Positions 26,157 to 37,626 of a stretch of 64,000 nucleotides of DNA are shown here, one piece after another. A program made the position numbers and the translations under genes. Position 1 is the first letter of the stretch. Every line of letters starts with the position of its first letter. This stretch comes from Arachis hypogaea (Eukaryota > Streptophyta > Magnoliopsida > Fabales > Fabaceae): positions 126,507,518 to 126,571,517 of the forward strand of contig NC_092038.1 in NCBI RefSeq assembly GCF_003086295.3, given 5' to 3'. Under the pieces are notes generated by a model that ran no database searches, was not told where the DNA came from, and was given only the letters and a program-made list of their open reading frames with translations.

Positions 26157-26800
26157 GTATAAATTATAATAAATTATATAACATTTAAAAAGAAAATAAA
26201 ATGAATAAGAAGAAAATAAAAATAAATAGAAGACTACAATAAAATAAATTGAATGTGGGAATTTTTTTTGGTATATTTTATATCACATCCGTTTCAATAA
26301 TAATAAAAAAAAATACGTCAACTTGATATCTAAGAAAAAATGATGAGATAAAATCATAATACAGTTATGAAGTAAAAGCTTAAATTAAAACACAATATCA
26401 TTACACAACACATATTGAAAGTAATTTCACACTACAATATACCACAAACAGATAAATGACTTAAATTTAAATACGAAACATTTTTTATTTATGTATACAT
26501 GATAACACCATGGTCTATAAATACTTCATAGATAGCATATCTTATATAACTCCGAATGATAAGCACGAAAGTTGGAGAGTGTGGTAGTTTGTATCCACGA
26601 TAGTTGCCTTCTTGTAATGACGCCTCATAGGAAGAAAAAGAATTGTTAGAAAAGCTATCAAATGAAAGAGTAATTGGCAAAGGAATGATATTTTCTTCTA
26701 GCATACATAGTCTTTTATAGTGAAAAAAATAAAAATGGAAAGAATTAAATTTTATATTTTTATATTAGTAATAGAATTTGATATTTATCCTAATAAAATT
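26157..26800. repeat. 650-bp duplicated block, copy 2
   Basis: Direct copy of 22801-23447, about 3.36 kb downstream. Both copies share the landmark accatggtctataaat and a bordering AT-rich tract. Confidence 0.75.
26489..26704 (-). other. 71-codon open frame in the duplicated block, unknown
   Basis: The frame begins MLEENIIPLPITLSFDS and is the most protein-like stretch in this AT-rich region. In copy 1 the matching stretch (about 23150-23350) is broken by a poly-A expansion and has lost the ATG. It could be a captured gene fragment or chance. I recognise no family, signal peptide or membrane segment. Confidence 0.2.
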
Positions 26801-27230
26801 ATTATTATTATTATCAATATAAATGGGTTAACAACTTGCCACTAATAAAATCATTGGATAATGAATAAGAATTAGAAGGATATCAATATAATTAAAATAT
26901 TTAAAAATATTTTTGATTGATAAGTAGTTTAATAATGCATTAAATTTTGATTTTATATAATTATAATAAAGATATTTTTCTAAATTAGTATAATTATGTA
27001 TTATTCATTAAAATAATTAAAAATATTTTTTATTAATAATTGATAAATAGTTTAATAATGAATTAAATATTGATTTTATATAATTATAATAAAGATATTT
27101 TCTTAAATTAGTATAATTATACATTATTTATTAAATGCATTCATTTTGGAGGAAAAATGAGTTCACGAGGAAGTGACACTTCACTTTCATTAGTCGGGAA
27201 AAAATCCAGTTTTAATATATTAAGTAGATA

Positions 27231-28147
27231 AGTAGATTTATTATATATTATTAAAATCAGTTTTCTTTAATTAATAGTATAGCTGAAGGGTTGATGTGGT
27301 ATATTTGTGAAAGTATTTTCTGTTTATTTTATTTAATTTATTTAAATATATTAATTAATTAATTACTTAATTTAATTTGATTGAGATAAATATTTTATTT
27401 GTTCATATTAATTATAATTATGGACAATTTACTCATTTAAATTGTTTGAAAAAATACGTTACTATATTGCACGTACACTCTGTCGTGATTTACGTTAAAT
27501 AGTGTACGTGCAGAAATTGCTGCATCCTGTGGTGATTTATCTTGTGGTGATTTATGAAGAAATTGGTGTGCGAAGAAACCAAATTTTATTAATATATATC
27601 TATTGTAAATTAATTATTGGAACGTCAAACTAAAAGATAATATTATAAAAAATAATAAAAAATAGTTTATTTTAGAATTGATATACATATATTTGTTTTA
27701 TTTAATTTTTTTAAATATATATTAATTGATATATATTAATAAAAAATAGTTTATTAATATATATTTGTTTTATTTAATTTTTTTAAATAAAATTTTTTAA
27801 TAAATGTTGTATTGTACTTTTTAAAGTACTAAATATACATTTTCTAAATTAAATACTTCAACAAGGTTAAGCTTTTAATATTTTGCAGTATATTTATTAA
27901 AAAATTTTAAATAAGGTTAAGCTTTTAATATTTTATAGTATATTTATTAAAATTTTTTAAATATTTATTTTAAATAATAGTGACGAGTGTGTTTAGAAAA
28001 CATAATCTTAGTAAGATCCATCCATAAATAATATTTTTAGCAATTTCATTTAAAAAAAATCTCACTAAGAAAATTATAGAGATAATTAACGTGGTTCTTT
28101 TCCAAAATTTTAAGAAGCTCCTCAATTTAAAATTGTAAATCAAATAT
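27231..28147. other. AT-rich intergenic DNA with short repeats
   Basis: No gene. It contains an 11-bp inverted repeat (27468-27478 with 27502-27512, tgcacgtacac/gtgtacgtgca) and a 50-bp tandem duplication around aaggttaagcttttaatatt (27865-27960). The part around 27460-27560 is related in inverted orientation to 52380-52490. Confidence 0.6.
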
Positions 28148-28152
28148 ATAAT
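28148..28152. repeat. target duplication of the outer retrotransposon, left
   Basis: ataat before the LTR start; the partner at 51790-51794 is atagt, one mismatch. Confidence 0.5.
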
Positions 28153-28658
28153 TGTTTTGGGGTTTAGGATTTACTTGAAATTGGGTGATTGGGATCAAAT
28201 GGAAGGCCCAAACGTTAAAGGATGGTGATTTCCGATTTGTTCGCGTCCAGAAGCCGACGTCCGAGTTGTATGAATACGGTTGAATATGTGGGGGTGGTAC
28301 CGGCAAGGTACTCCGATATTTAAGTTAGCAAATGATTAAATAGGTTTTGTGTATTGGAACTTATCTTTACCTAAGTGTGTCAGTGTATTTATAGGGGATG
28401 AACCAATAACTACCGTTGAAATAGTTCCACATCTGAGGGTGGATAACCGTCCCTTTATTTTAGGGTTGTTGAGATCTCTCTTTTAGAAGTAGGCGAGAGA
28501 TTCTGGCAGCCAGTTACTCACGTAGTTAAGTGTGAGTTGCTTGTTTAATATGTTCCGACCTCGTAGAAGAGCTCGGATATGTGGACGAGGCCGTCCTACT
28601 GGATCGAGCCTTTTATTCGCATTGGGTCTGGCTTACATTTTGGGTCAAGGTATGAACA
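28153..28658 (-). repeat. 3' LTR of the outer retrotransposon
   Basis: About 506 bp beginning tgttttggggtttagg and ending ggtatgaaca, so it has TG/CA ends on either strand. It aligns with 51301-51789. Read on the minus strand it starts TGTTCATACC like the LTR of the inner element, so the two families are related. Confidence 0.85.
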
Positions 28659-28825
28659 ATGCCCATACTTGAGTCCGATCTCTTTATTTGAGTCGGATTC
28701 GAGTATTAGATAAGGTCAGAGAGTCGTAAATCGACAGTTCTTTTTCAAGTTATAAAACCAACGTGATTTGTATTAAAAACTGATGTGATCTCATGTTGTG
28801 AACCCTGTAGGCTTTTCAGCTTTGA

Positions 28826-28910
28826 CACGTGGAGGACAGTAACATTGGTAACGGCTCATCTCTTTAATGAGTGGGTTATTTTACGACTTGCCCCTGACAT
28901 CTTATAAATA
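28826..28910 (+). promoter_or_regulatory. putative promoter of the antisense gene (G-box and TATA)
   Basis: A G-box core CACGTG (28826-28831) and a TATA box tataaata (28903-28910) are followed by a CT-rich leader, about 400 bp upstream of the antisense gene ATG at 29324. They lie on the same strand as that gene and outside the LTR. A probable leader intron begins at aag/gttagt (near 29041) and ends ttgcag near 29283. Confidence 0.5.
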
Positions 28911-29323
28911 CTTTCCCCCTCTTTCTCTTTCTTCTTTTTCATCTTCTCTTCGAACTTTCACGCTTTCTTCATCCATACATCTTGGTGCTTTGGTGTTTCG
29001 CTCGCTCCATTTCTGCATACAACTTCCTTTTCTACAAAAAGGTTAGTTTCTTGCTGTATTTCTTCCTTCTTGGCTTTTACAGCATTTTCTTTGTTTCTGT
29101 TAAGTGAACTGAATGATTGAGAGGGAGACTCTGAGTAGGCTTTATTGTTCACAGTAGGAGACTTTGAGATTTTTATTCACAAGAATCGTTTCTTTTGTGG
29201 TTGTTGACTGTTCTTTTGCTTTATTTGGAGAGGACTGTTTTGTTTCGAACTTGTTTTTGATGATTTCTTTCCTCTACGTTGCAGGTATATCCCCTTATAT
29301 ATCTTTTCTTGTTTCTGAAAAAA

Positions 29324-31115
29324 ATGTCTTCTCGAGTTTCTGAGGCTCTATTGGGATGGGTAGACTCCTCAGTCCTTTCTAAACATCCTATAGTAGATGG
29401 CGTCTTTATAACCGAACTCCGTAAACAACATAGGATTTGTAGTTCCGATGCTGACGAAATCAAGTACGAAATAGTGGCTCTTGACCCAGAGGACCGAGTT
29501 TGTTGTGGGAGAATTAACGACTCTGATATGCATTTTTTCTTTATGTATGACTGTCTGTTTACCTGTTTGGGAGTTACCTTTCCTTTCTCTGATTTTGAGA
29601 TAGAGGTGTTGTCCCATTGTAGGGTAGCTCTTTCCTAACTTTATCCCAATTCCTGGGATTTTCTCAAAATTTATCGACTCGTCAGCCATGAACTCGGATT
29701 TTTTGTTTCTTTAAAAATCTTTTTCTATCTTTTTCATTTGACAAAGTCTTTTAGTGCTAAAAATAAGCAACAGTGGGTTTCTTTATGAGTTATTCAAGGC
29801 CGGAAAGTTTTTCCTATTTTCAACGAGTCGTTCCACGACTTTAAGAATTTCTTTTTAAAAATCCAAGCTGTTGAAGGTTATCATCTCTTTTTCTTGAATG
29901 AGAACAATGAACCTTTCTTTCCCTTGCACTGGGTAGAGATAGCCCCCGTGGAAAAATACAACCTAGTAGACTTGGAGGAGGTAGAGGAGGCGGTAGTTGA
30001 GTTTTTCCGAGAGGTTTGGGGCAGGCTCCAAACCTTGACACTAAGAGATTTCTTCTTGGATCTCCGAGCTTTATCCGGACCGAGCTAGGTAGCTTTTTTT
30101 TATTTTATAGGTTTTTTGTATTTTTTCGATTTGTTCTCCCAACTTGTGTGCTAATTGTTTCTCATTTTTTCTGAGAAAAAATGAAAAGTGGGTCAAAGAC
30201 AGCCTATCTTAAAGTGTAGGAGGCAAAAAAGAATGCACGCGTCCGAGCTGCTCAGGTGCAGGAGGGCGGGATGTCGGCTACTTCTTCTCCTCCCAAGTCG
30301 GAGGCGGGGACGGCTTTTCTGGCTAGGTCGGTAAATTTTCTCACTCCTCCTCCTCATCCTCCTCCTCCTCCTCCTCCTCCTCCTCCTCCTTTTGTGCCTA
30401 CTCCTCCCGTTCTTCCCTCCTCGGATCCTATTTCCAAGAAGCGTAAGACCTTGGAAGCTGGTGCCTCTAATGTTGGCGACACCAGCATTGATGGGGTGAA
30501 GTTCAGTAAGAAGCACATCATCCCCTATTGTTCTTTTGGAATGGATGATGATTCTATCCAAACTCACCTCCAGGTTTTGATCCGGGGAGGGATTCAGACT
30601 ACGGGGGTTTACACCTCTCTTCTCGAGGAGTTGGAGAAGACTCTTTTGAGAGCGACTCAGCACTCTTTGAAGAATCTCCACGGGAGAATTGCCATGTATC
30701 AAGAAGATGAGAAGAGGCTGCAGGAGAAGAATGTTCGATTGAAGGAAGAACTCTCCCGAGCTCGGGAAAGAGAGAAGCAGTTAATAGGCTCCTGTGCAAT
30801 GGCTGAGGGCTTGAAGGAGAAGGCTGAACAGAACTACATCAGGATTTTTTCGGCCAATATTGATTTGAAAAAAAAGAGATGGAACAACTTTGGGAGGGTT
30901 ATCAGGACTTGGAGGACTCCATTGTTAAGGGCACTGAAGAGGGGTTCAGGGTGCTGAAACAACAGGTCGGAGTTATTGCTCCCGACTTGGACCTGTCACC
31001 TCTTCATCCTGACAAGGTTGTCAATAGAGAGATAGTTTTTCCACCTCGTCCTGAAATAGACTCCGAGTTGAAGACGGTGGGGCAACGTATAATTGAGTCC
31101 CCCCTCGTGAAGTAA
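29324..31115 (+). pseudogene. antisense gene of the outer Tat-type element (Transposase_28-like), broken
   Basis: This gene runs opposite to the element's own gag-pol. Exon 1 (29324-30088) starts MSSRVSEALLGWVDS and matches the antisense protein of the inner element (44358-46228) along its length, including the LRK..HRIC and PNSWDF marks. That domain resembles the Pfam family for putative gypsy-type transposon proteins (Transposase_28, from memory). An intron (about 30089-30174) leads to exon 2, which has a proline run (30349-30390), then a coiled coil (residues such as LLEELEKTLLRATQHSL) and an acidic tail. Breaks: TAA near 29636 and TGA near 29786 in exon 1, TAG near 30218, and a frameshift near 30875. 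Function is unknown. The spliced structure with its own promoter suggests it was once expressed separately from pol. Confidence 0.7.
30345..30390 (+). repeat. CCT trinucleotide repeat coding for proline
   Basis: A run of cct/ctc triplets inside exon 2 of the antisense gene, encoding about 14 prolines interrupted by one His. The inner element's copy lacks this run, so the expansion is specific to this copy or family. Confidence 0.85.
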
Positions 31116-32094
31116 AATTGCCGAGTTCTTCGGCAGCTCCTGAGGTGGTTCCAACTTCTAATGCCAAAGAGATCTCGCCGACCCCTCCGAGTCCTGCAGC
31201 TGAACCGATCTTCTCTCCTACTGACGACTCAAATCCTCTCCTTGGTCCAAAATGATGATGTTACTAAGGCCCGACTTGTGGGCTCTTTTATGAACACTTT
31301 ATGCATTTTTGTTGATGGTTTCTAACACTTGGTCCTTTTTAATAGGATCTTTTAACAATAACTTAATCGTTTTTTGGTCCTTTTTGAATAGGACTTTTTA
31401 ACAAAGTAGCTGTTTTTTGTTCATGCGGTGAAGCTTTTGTTGAGCTTTACTTTTACGAAGCTTTTGAGAAAGCTTTTGCCAGATGGTCTCTAATTAATTT
31501 CGCTATTATCCAGTGCAAGGCTTTTGAGAAAAACTTTTTGCTAAACAATCTCTATTTTGATAAGGCGTTTATGAGAACACCTTTACCTCCGATCCTCTAA
31601 GGGACTTTCGTATTTCTTGCTTTCCATTATTTTGTTCGCATACGTTCAACTTTGCTTTGCTTATTGAATTGTTTTCATAACATAAGTTATTTTTGCAATG
31701 CATTTTGCTCTGTTCGAGGCTTTTCGACTTATAAGTCAATTGCCTTTCATTGCTGAGTTGTTATGCTTGTCTTTTTACAACCTCTTTACATTTGTACCTC
31801 GTCATTTTATCTTGCCGACCACCTAGGTCGGGCAACGGATTTTTGCGCTTTTTCGAGCTTAAGTCGGTGCGTATCGTAGTAATGGTAAATGGAAATTCAA
31901 AAGAAAAAGATAATAAAGGGAGGGATATTATTGATGAAATGTAACTTTACAAGGATGCTTTGGCTACTAAGGGAATAAATTTCATTCCCTTAACCCTCGT
32001 TTTGATGCCTCGTTAAAACCCCTCCAGGAAAACCCTCTTTAGAAAAAAACCATGAAGTCGAAAAAAGGAGTATATCAGGGAGTGATGTTCGCTT
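31116..32094. other. non-coding spacer of the outer element between antisense gene and integrase
   Basis: No open frame of note. It contains two related copies of a ggtcctttttgaatagga-type unit (31331-31395) and several gcttttgagaaa repeats (31430-31570). The matching position in the inner element holds a different tandem array. Confidence 0.55.
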
Positions 32095-33873
32095 CTAGTT
32101 GTAATATCTCTTCATATTGCAAGCGTGCCATGACCTTGGGAGCTCGGAACCTTCTAGGTCGGATACTTTATAGTAGCCCTTGCCCAAGACCTCAACTATC
32201 TTGTATGGTCCCTTCCAGTTTGCAGCGACTTTTCCTTCTTCCGACTTGTTCACCCCGATGTCATTACGGATGAGAACTAAGTCGTCTGAGGCAAAACTTC
32301 TTCGAATGACTCTTTGGTTGTACCTTGTTGCCATCCTTTGTTTTAACGCTACTTCTCTTATCCAGGCTTGCTTGGACTTCTAGGAGTAGTTCGAGTTTTC
32401 TTTGTGGGCTTGAACGTTTCCGACCTCATCGTAGAATCTCACCCTTGGACTTTGCTCATTGACCTCAACAAGAATCATGACTTCTATGTCATAAGCAAGT
32501 TAGAAAGGTGTTTCACCAGTGGTTGAATGAGGTGTAGTTCGGTAAGCCCATAGCACTTGAGGGAGCTCTTCCGCCCAGGCCCCCTTTACTTCTTGAAGTA
32601 TTTTCTTTAATCCTGTCAATATAACCTTATTGGCTGCCTCAGCTTGTCCATTTGCTCGGGGATGCTCAATCGAAGTGAATTGGTGCTTGATTTTCATACT
32701 AGCCACCAAGTTCTTGAATGTAGAATCAATAAATTGTGTGCCATTATCTGTGGTGAAAGAGTGATCCCAAACCAGGTGATTATGTTCTTGTAGAGGAACC
32801 TCCGACTTCTCTGTGCTGTTATAGTGGCCAGCGGCTCTGCTTCTATCCACTTGGTGAAGTAATACTCTCCTACAATCAGGTATTTGACCTAATCTGGTGC
32901 TTAGGGAAACGCTCTGAGTAGGTCCAATCTCCATTTTGCAAATGGCCACGGAGAGGTTACACTAATGAGCTTTTCGAGGGGAGCGACGTGGAAGTTTGCA
33001 TGTATTTGACCAGGCTGGAACTTTTTAACGAAGTCGGTAGCATCCTTTTGCAAAGTCAGCCAAAAGAACTCGACTCGTATCACCTTTCTGGCTAAAGACC
33101 TTGCTCCGAGGTGATTTCCACAAATCCCATTATGTACCTCTTCCAGGACTTCTTTTGTTTTAGAGGTCGGGACGCCCTTCAGTAATGGTGTAGATATCCC
33201 TCTTCTATAAAGGACATTCCGTACCAAAGTATAGTTCTGTGCTTTCCTTCGGAGTTTTTGGGCCTTCTTTTGCTCCTCGGGAAGGATGTCGAATTTCAGA
33301 TATTTGACTAGGGGGGTTATCCATCCGAGGTCTAAGCCGGAGATAGGGAAGACGTTTGGCTTGCTATCCGTCTTTATGACTAAAGGCTCCTGGAGAGTTT
33401 CTTGTATCAGACTCATATTATTTCCCCTGGCTTGGTACTTGCTAGTTTGGAAAGAGCATCGGCTCTGCTGTTGAGCTCTCTTGCTATATGTCTAACTTCA
33501 GTTTCAAGGAACTGCCTAAGATGCTCAAGTGTTTTTTCTAAGTACCTTTTCATGTTGGGATCTTTTGACTGGTACTCTCCATTAATTTGGGAAGTTACTA
33601 CTTGAGAGTCGCTGAAGAATATCACCTTGGTAGCACCAACCTCTTTGGCCAACTTTAGCCCGTCAATCAGAGCTTCATATTTAGCCTGGTTATTAGAAGT
33701 AAGAAACTCGAATTTCAAGAATACTTCTATTTGGGTTCCCTCTTAGTAGAACAATATTATACCAGCTCCGCTCCCAACCTTATTGGAGGATCCATCCACG
33801 TACAACTCCCATGTTGTGGAAGTTTCCACTTGGTCGCCTGTGTATTCTGCTATGAAGTCAGCAAGACATTGAG
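32095..33873 (-). pseudogene. second RNase H and integrase of the outer retrotransposon, broken
   Basis: Continuation of the pol gene interrupted by the nested insertion. From 33873 downward it has the C-terminal RNase H (YVDGSSNK, then SNNQAKYEAL and FFSDSQVV, the archaeal-type domain of Tat elements), a linker, then integrase. The integrase zinc-binding region keeps GICGNHLGA but lost its cysteines (KKFQPGQ where two Cys are expected). The core has TDNGTQF and the HPRANGQAEA motif. The end is a chromodomain-less tail finishing SWHACNMKRYYN at 32095. Frameshifts and stops separate the pieces at 33416, about 32905 and 32500-32334. Not functional. Confidence 0.8.
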
Positions 33874-33874
33874 C

Positions 33875-33879
33875 TTTGA
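33875..33879. repeat. target duplication of the solo LTR, left
   Basis: tttga (within ctttga), repeated at 47874-47878. Joining the pol reading frame across the insertion restores one copy and continuous codons around a K-A-Q-C-L segment. Confidence 0.75.
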
Positions 33880-34211
33880 TGCGTGAGCATCCTTTCTATC
33901 TTTTCCTAGTGAATTTACATTTGAATTACTAAGTTTAATCAAGATTTAATTACTTTTAGCCACTTTGATTGCTACTTTGAGTTGTTTGCAATTTCTGTTT
34001 ATTTCAGGTAGCATTTGGATGGATTTGACAGAATTTTGTAGCAGAAAAGAAAGAAAGCGAATGATGCTGTCAACCCTGACCTCCTTTCACTCAAACAAAA
34101 ATAACTTAAGCTATAGAGGTCCAATTGATGTGATTATAGTGGCATTGAAAAGCTAACTTTCAGAGCTTTCCAACGATATATAATAGTATACCCTTTTCTT
34201 TCATTTTGTTC

Positions 34212-34450
34212 AGCCATCTCCACGCCGAACTTGGCTCCTTCAAAGGGGAAATGCGCACACCATTCCACGCTGAACTTGGCTCCTTCCAAGTTCTGCGCCA
34301 GCTTGAAGACTCCAAAGGGGAAATGCACACACCATTCCATGCTGAACTTAGTTTAATCCAAGTTTGGCATGGATTCAAGGAAAACAAATGAAACACACTG
34401 CCTCATCCACGCTGAACTTGAGAATTTCCAAGTTCAGCATGGACCCTAAT
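34212..34450. repeat. imperfect direct and inverted repeats in the solo LTR
   Basis: Four copies of a ccacgctgaacttggctcc-like unit (near 34215, 34263, 34335 and 34408) alternate with inverted partners such as ccaagttcagcatgg (near 34428). The layout could form stem-loops. It lies upstream of the TATA-like site. Confidence 0.6.
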
Positions 34451-35381
34451 GAATCAAGTGGTCCCCAATTCGTCCAAAGGCTGCACGGTTCAATTTGAAA
34501 TAGTTTTGATTTAAAATTTTATTTTATTTATATTTAGGAAAATATATTATTTAGTTTAGGAATTATATTTTACATTAATTAGGATTAGATATAAAAGGGA
34601 AAAGAATCAGCCCTTCGGGCTCTTCTCTTCTCTTCTACCTCATTCCGCATTTTATAGTTTTTACCTGAATCCTAGTTTTCTCTCTGAAACATGAGTAACT
34701 AAACCTCCACTGTTAAGGTTAGGAGCTTTGTCTATTGTATGGATTGATACTATTATTTTTCTATTTTAATTCATGTACTGATTTATAATTCAAAAATTGT
34801 TTTCGTTCTTTATCTTATGAATTGGGGTGGAATAGAAGTACGACCCTTGTTCTAATTGAGTTCTTGTATAACTTGGGAAAGTTCTTTACTTGAACAACAG
34901 CTTGAAAACATATTCTCCTAAATTTCTAATTATCTGGACTTAACGGGATACGTGACATATAATCCTCTTGTATTTGGGTAATTAGGGTTTTTGTGGCATA
35001 TAAACTAGAATTGAACTTCAACCTCTAGCTGAAATTAAGTGACCAAGGAATTGGCGGTTGATGAATTTTAGAGTTGACTAAAAAGGTCTAAGAAATTAGG
35101 GTTTAGTCACATATAGTTTGCCATGAATTAAATCTTGCATGATTAAAATAGTTAGTGAAAAAAGTCAATCCGGAAAATAGATATTTCTGAAGCCTTAACT
35201 GTTTCTCTATATATTATTCACAACTTGTTTACTGCTTGCTTTCTGATATTCTGAACTACTATTTAGTGCTTTTGAACTCTCAAACACCATTTTCTATTCG
35301 TCTAACTAAGTAAATCACTTAACCATTATTGCTCAGTCCATCAATCCTCGTGGGATCGACCCTCATTCATCTGAGGTACTA

Positions 35382-35389
35382 CTTGGTAC
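35382..35389. repeat. 8-bp target duplication of the hAT-like element, left
   Basis: cttggtac; the partner at 47816-47823 is cttggtat, one mismatch. Eight-bp duplications are typical of hAT elements. Confidence 0.65.
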
Positions 35390-36119
35390 CATTGTTGTCA
35401 GAACCGCACCGATCCGGCCGCTTGGACCGAAAAACCAGTGAATCGGTCCGGGTAGAACAAGGGACCGGACAAGGAAAAAAACCAATGTGAACCGGTTTAA
35501 CCCGGTCGTTTCTAAGAAAAACAGCTGAATCGGCGAGTTTAAAAAACCGAACCGGTTCGATTTTTATTTTTTTTAAACGCCTTCCACGAAAACGACGCCG
35601 TTACCCCACTCTTTTTTTTTTTTTTTGGAAAAATTAAACCCCTAACGGATCCCCATTCTCCTTCACTCTCTCTGACTCAATCTCACAACTCACAAGTCAC
35701 AGAGGCAAAGGTCTTAGCATCTCATTCTCTTACTCAGTTTGTCACTGCCACCGCACGTCGTTGGTTTCTTTGCATAGTCTTGTCGTCTCCTGTGCATCTC
35801 ATCCACTGCGCCGTCACCTATGTCTGTGGTTTGCCTTCACCGCGTTGGCGCATCTCCTTGCTCTTATGCGTCTCTGTCATCATCGCTGCGTCATCGTTCG
35901 GCGTGCTCTCTGTTGCTTCTGCCTCCCCCTTGCCAGTTTTTGCTTTGTCGTGCTTGGTTGCCCTATTCTTTGCGCGTGTTCTGCCTCTGCCTTATGCCTG
36001 TCTTGTGCCTTCTCTATTTCTGCTTCTGGCCCTCTCCATCTCATGCCTCCTCTGACTTTGGCTCTATGATGGGAACAGATTGAAACACTGTGAGATAGTT
36101 CTGATTTTGGACTTATATT

Positions 36120-36660
36120 TTTTTGTTATTGTATATTGATTTTTAAAACTTGATTGTTGTTGTTTAATTGTAGATTTAGAATAAATAAATTAATGTTTAT
36201 TAGAATTTATATAGAGTGACATTTTAAAGCAAATTTGAAAGCAATTGGAATTTGATGCTGGTGTTGTCGTTTTAAACTTTTGATGCTAATTGGAATTTGT
36301 ATAGAATACTTGATTGTTGTTGGATTAAAACTTGATTGTTGCTTGTTTAATGTAAATTTAATACTTAATTGTTATTGTATAGAATACTTGATACTTGATT
36401 GTTGCTGGTTTAATATTTGATTGTTACTGATTTATTGTAAATTTAATACTTAATTGTTACCATATTAATATTTGATTATTGTTGTTTTAATGTAGATTTA
36501 ATATTTGATTGTTATTCTTATTGCTACAGTTGCATGAGTGTTTAAATATAGATTTAATGTTAATCAGAATTCTTTTATTAGCTATTTTTAGAAATTAAAA
36601 TTTGTTGGTAGAATGTTAGTGGAGATCTTTTTTTAATATAGATTTAATGTTTATTAATTG
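36120..36660. repeat. degenerate tandem repeat of TACTTGATTGTT units
   Basis: Variants of taatacttgattgttgttg recur about ten times in this AT-rich internal part of the hAT-like element, with irregular spacing. Confidence 0.6.
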
Positions 36661-36734
36661 ATTATTTTATATTTTTATTTAAATGGGACCGGGTTAATCG
36701 GTTCAACCAGTGACTCAACGGTTGAACCACTAAT

Positions 36735-37275
36735 TGTTCTTACCCTAGGTCGAGCTGTCTGACCCGAGATGTTCTACAGACAAAGCGACCAACCTCTTTA
36801 GGTCAAGCGGACCGACTTCTTCGCAAAGAACTCGGTCCAAATCGACAGGAAAGCCCAAAGAAGGGCCCAACTCAAGGAATACGATTCCGATCCAAGGGCA
36901 GCCCAAGCCTATAGAGATAAGGGCGGTTCCATGGAAGATAAGCTGACCTCGACAAAAGATAAGATAAGATAAGATAACTAACTTATCTTATCTAAAGAAG
37001 GTCACATCTCACCATTATAAATACACTGGAGCACCCAGGTATAACTGATACTCTGATTCTACTCAATACCTGTTTAATACCCATGCTAACTTAAGCATCG
37101 GAGTCCCTTACAGGTACCCCCACCCTTCGGTGACAAGGGATCAGCAGCATTCTTAGTTCCACAAGTCGGACACACCAGCTCCGGCTGCTACACACCTGCC
37201 AGACACGTCGGCTCCGACCAGCACAGAAGTTATCGTCCGAGATCAACCTACAGTTTCAGGTAAACCCTCGGAACA
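36735..37275 (+). repeat. 5' LTR of the inner retrotransposon
   Basis: Starts TGTTCTTACCCTAGG and ends CTCGGAACA. It includes a GATAAG palindrome (about 36953-36996) and a TATA box tataaatacac at about 37018. Confidence 0.9.
36953..36996 (+). promoter_or_regulatory. palindromic GATAAG array upstream of the LTR TATA box
   Basis: gataagataagataagataac, three bases, then cttatcttatct form an inverted repeat about 25 bp upstream of tataaatac. The same block is present in the partial LTR (about 37304-37345) and the 3' LTR (about 47437-47480). GATAAG is the I-box/GATA-factor core in plants; a regulatory role is inferred. Confidence 0.5.
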
Positions 37276-37279
37276 TTGG

Positions 37280-37626
37280 CCATGGAAGATAAGCTGACCT
37301 CGACAAAAGATAAGATAAGATAAGATAACTAACTTATCTTATCTAAAGAAGGTCACATCTCACCATTATAAATACACTGGAGCACCCAGGTATAACTGAT
37401 ACTCTGATTCTACTCAATACCTGTTTAATACCCTTGCTAATTTAAGCATCAGAGTCCCTTGTAGGTACCCCCACCCTTCGATGACAAGAGATCAGCAACA
37501 TTCTTAGTTCCACAAGTCGAACACACCAGCTCTGGCTGCTACACACCTGCCGGACACGTCGGCTCCGACCAGCACAGAAGATATCATCCGAGATCGACCT
37601 ACAGTTTCAGGTAAACCCTTGGAACA
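37280..37626 (+). repeat. partial tandem duplication of the LTR (347 bp)
   Basis: From ccatggaagataag to cccttggaaca it repeats 36929-37275 almost exactly. Between the two copies are only the bases ttgg, the first bases of the primer binding site. The 5' end of the element therefore has two TATA boxes and two R/U5-like segments in tandem, while the 3' end has a single LTR. Confidence 0.9.

Larger units (their letters stand above)
20990..27230. repeat. mosaic of diverged AT-rich direct repeats
   Basis: A module with the marks ataaatttagaagagaga, cattttggaggaaaaatgaa, gacacctcact and agtatattaagtag recurs at about 20995-21368 (two tandem copies), 24083-24420, 24530-24710, 25760-26155 and 26890-27230. 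A second module (22801-23447) recurs at 26157-26800. A third, with attagttgatataattaatt, recurs near 21870 and 23850. All are in the same orientation, so segmental or tandem duplication of a multi-kilobase unit is likely. No gene is evident. Confidence 0.7.

Noticed and set aside
30193..30702. Arg-rich minus-strand frame
   Set aside because: Mirror image of the Pro/Lys-coding repeats in the antisense gene on the plus strand; no independent support.
35761..36083. Overlapping Cys/Leu-rich frames resembling a secreted peptide
   Set aside because: Three frames are open at once because the DNA is CT-rich; no signal-cleavage or cysteine pattern is convincing.
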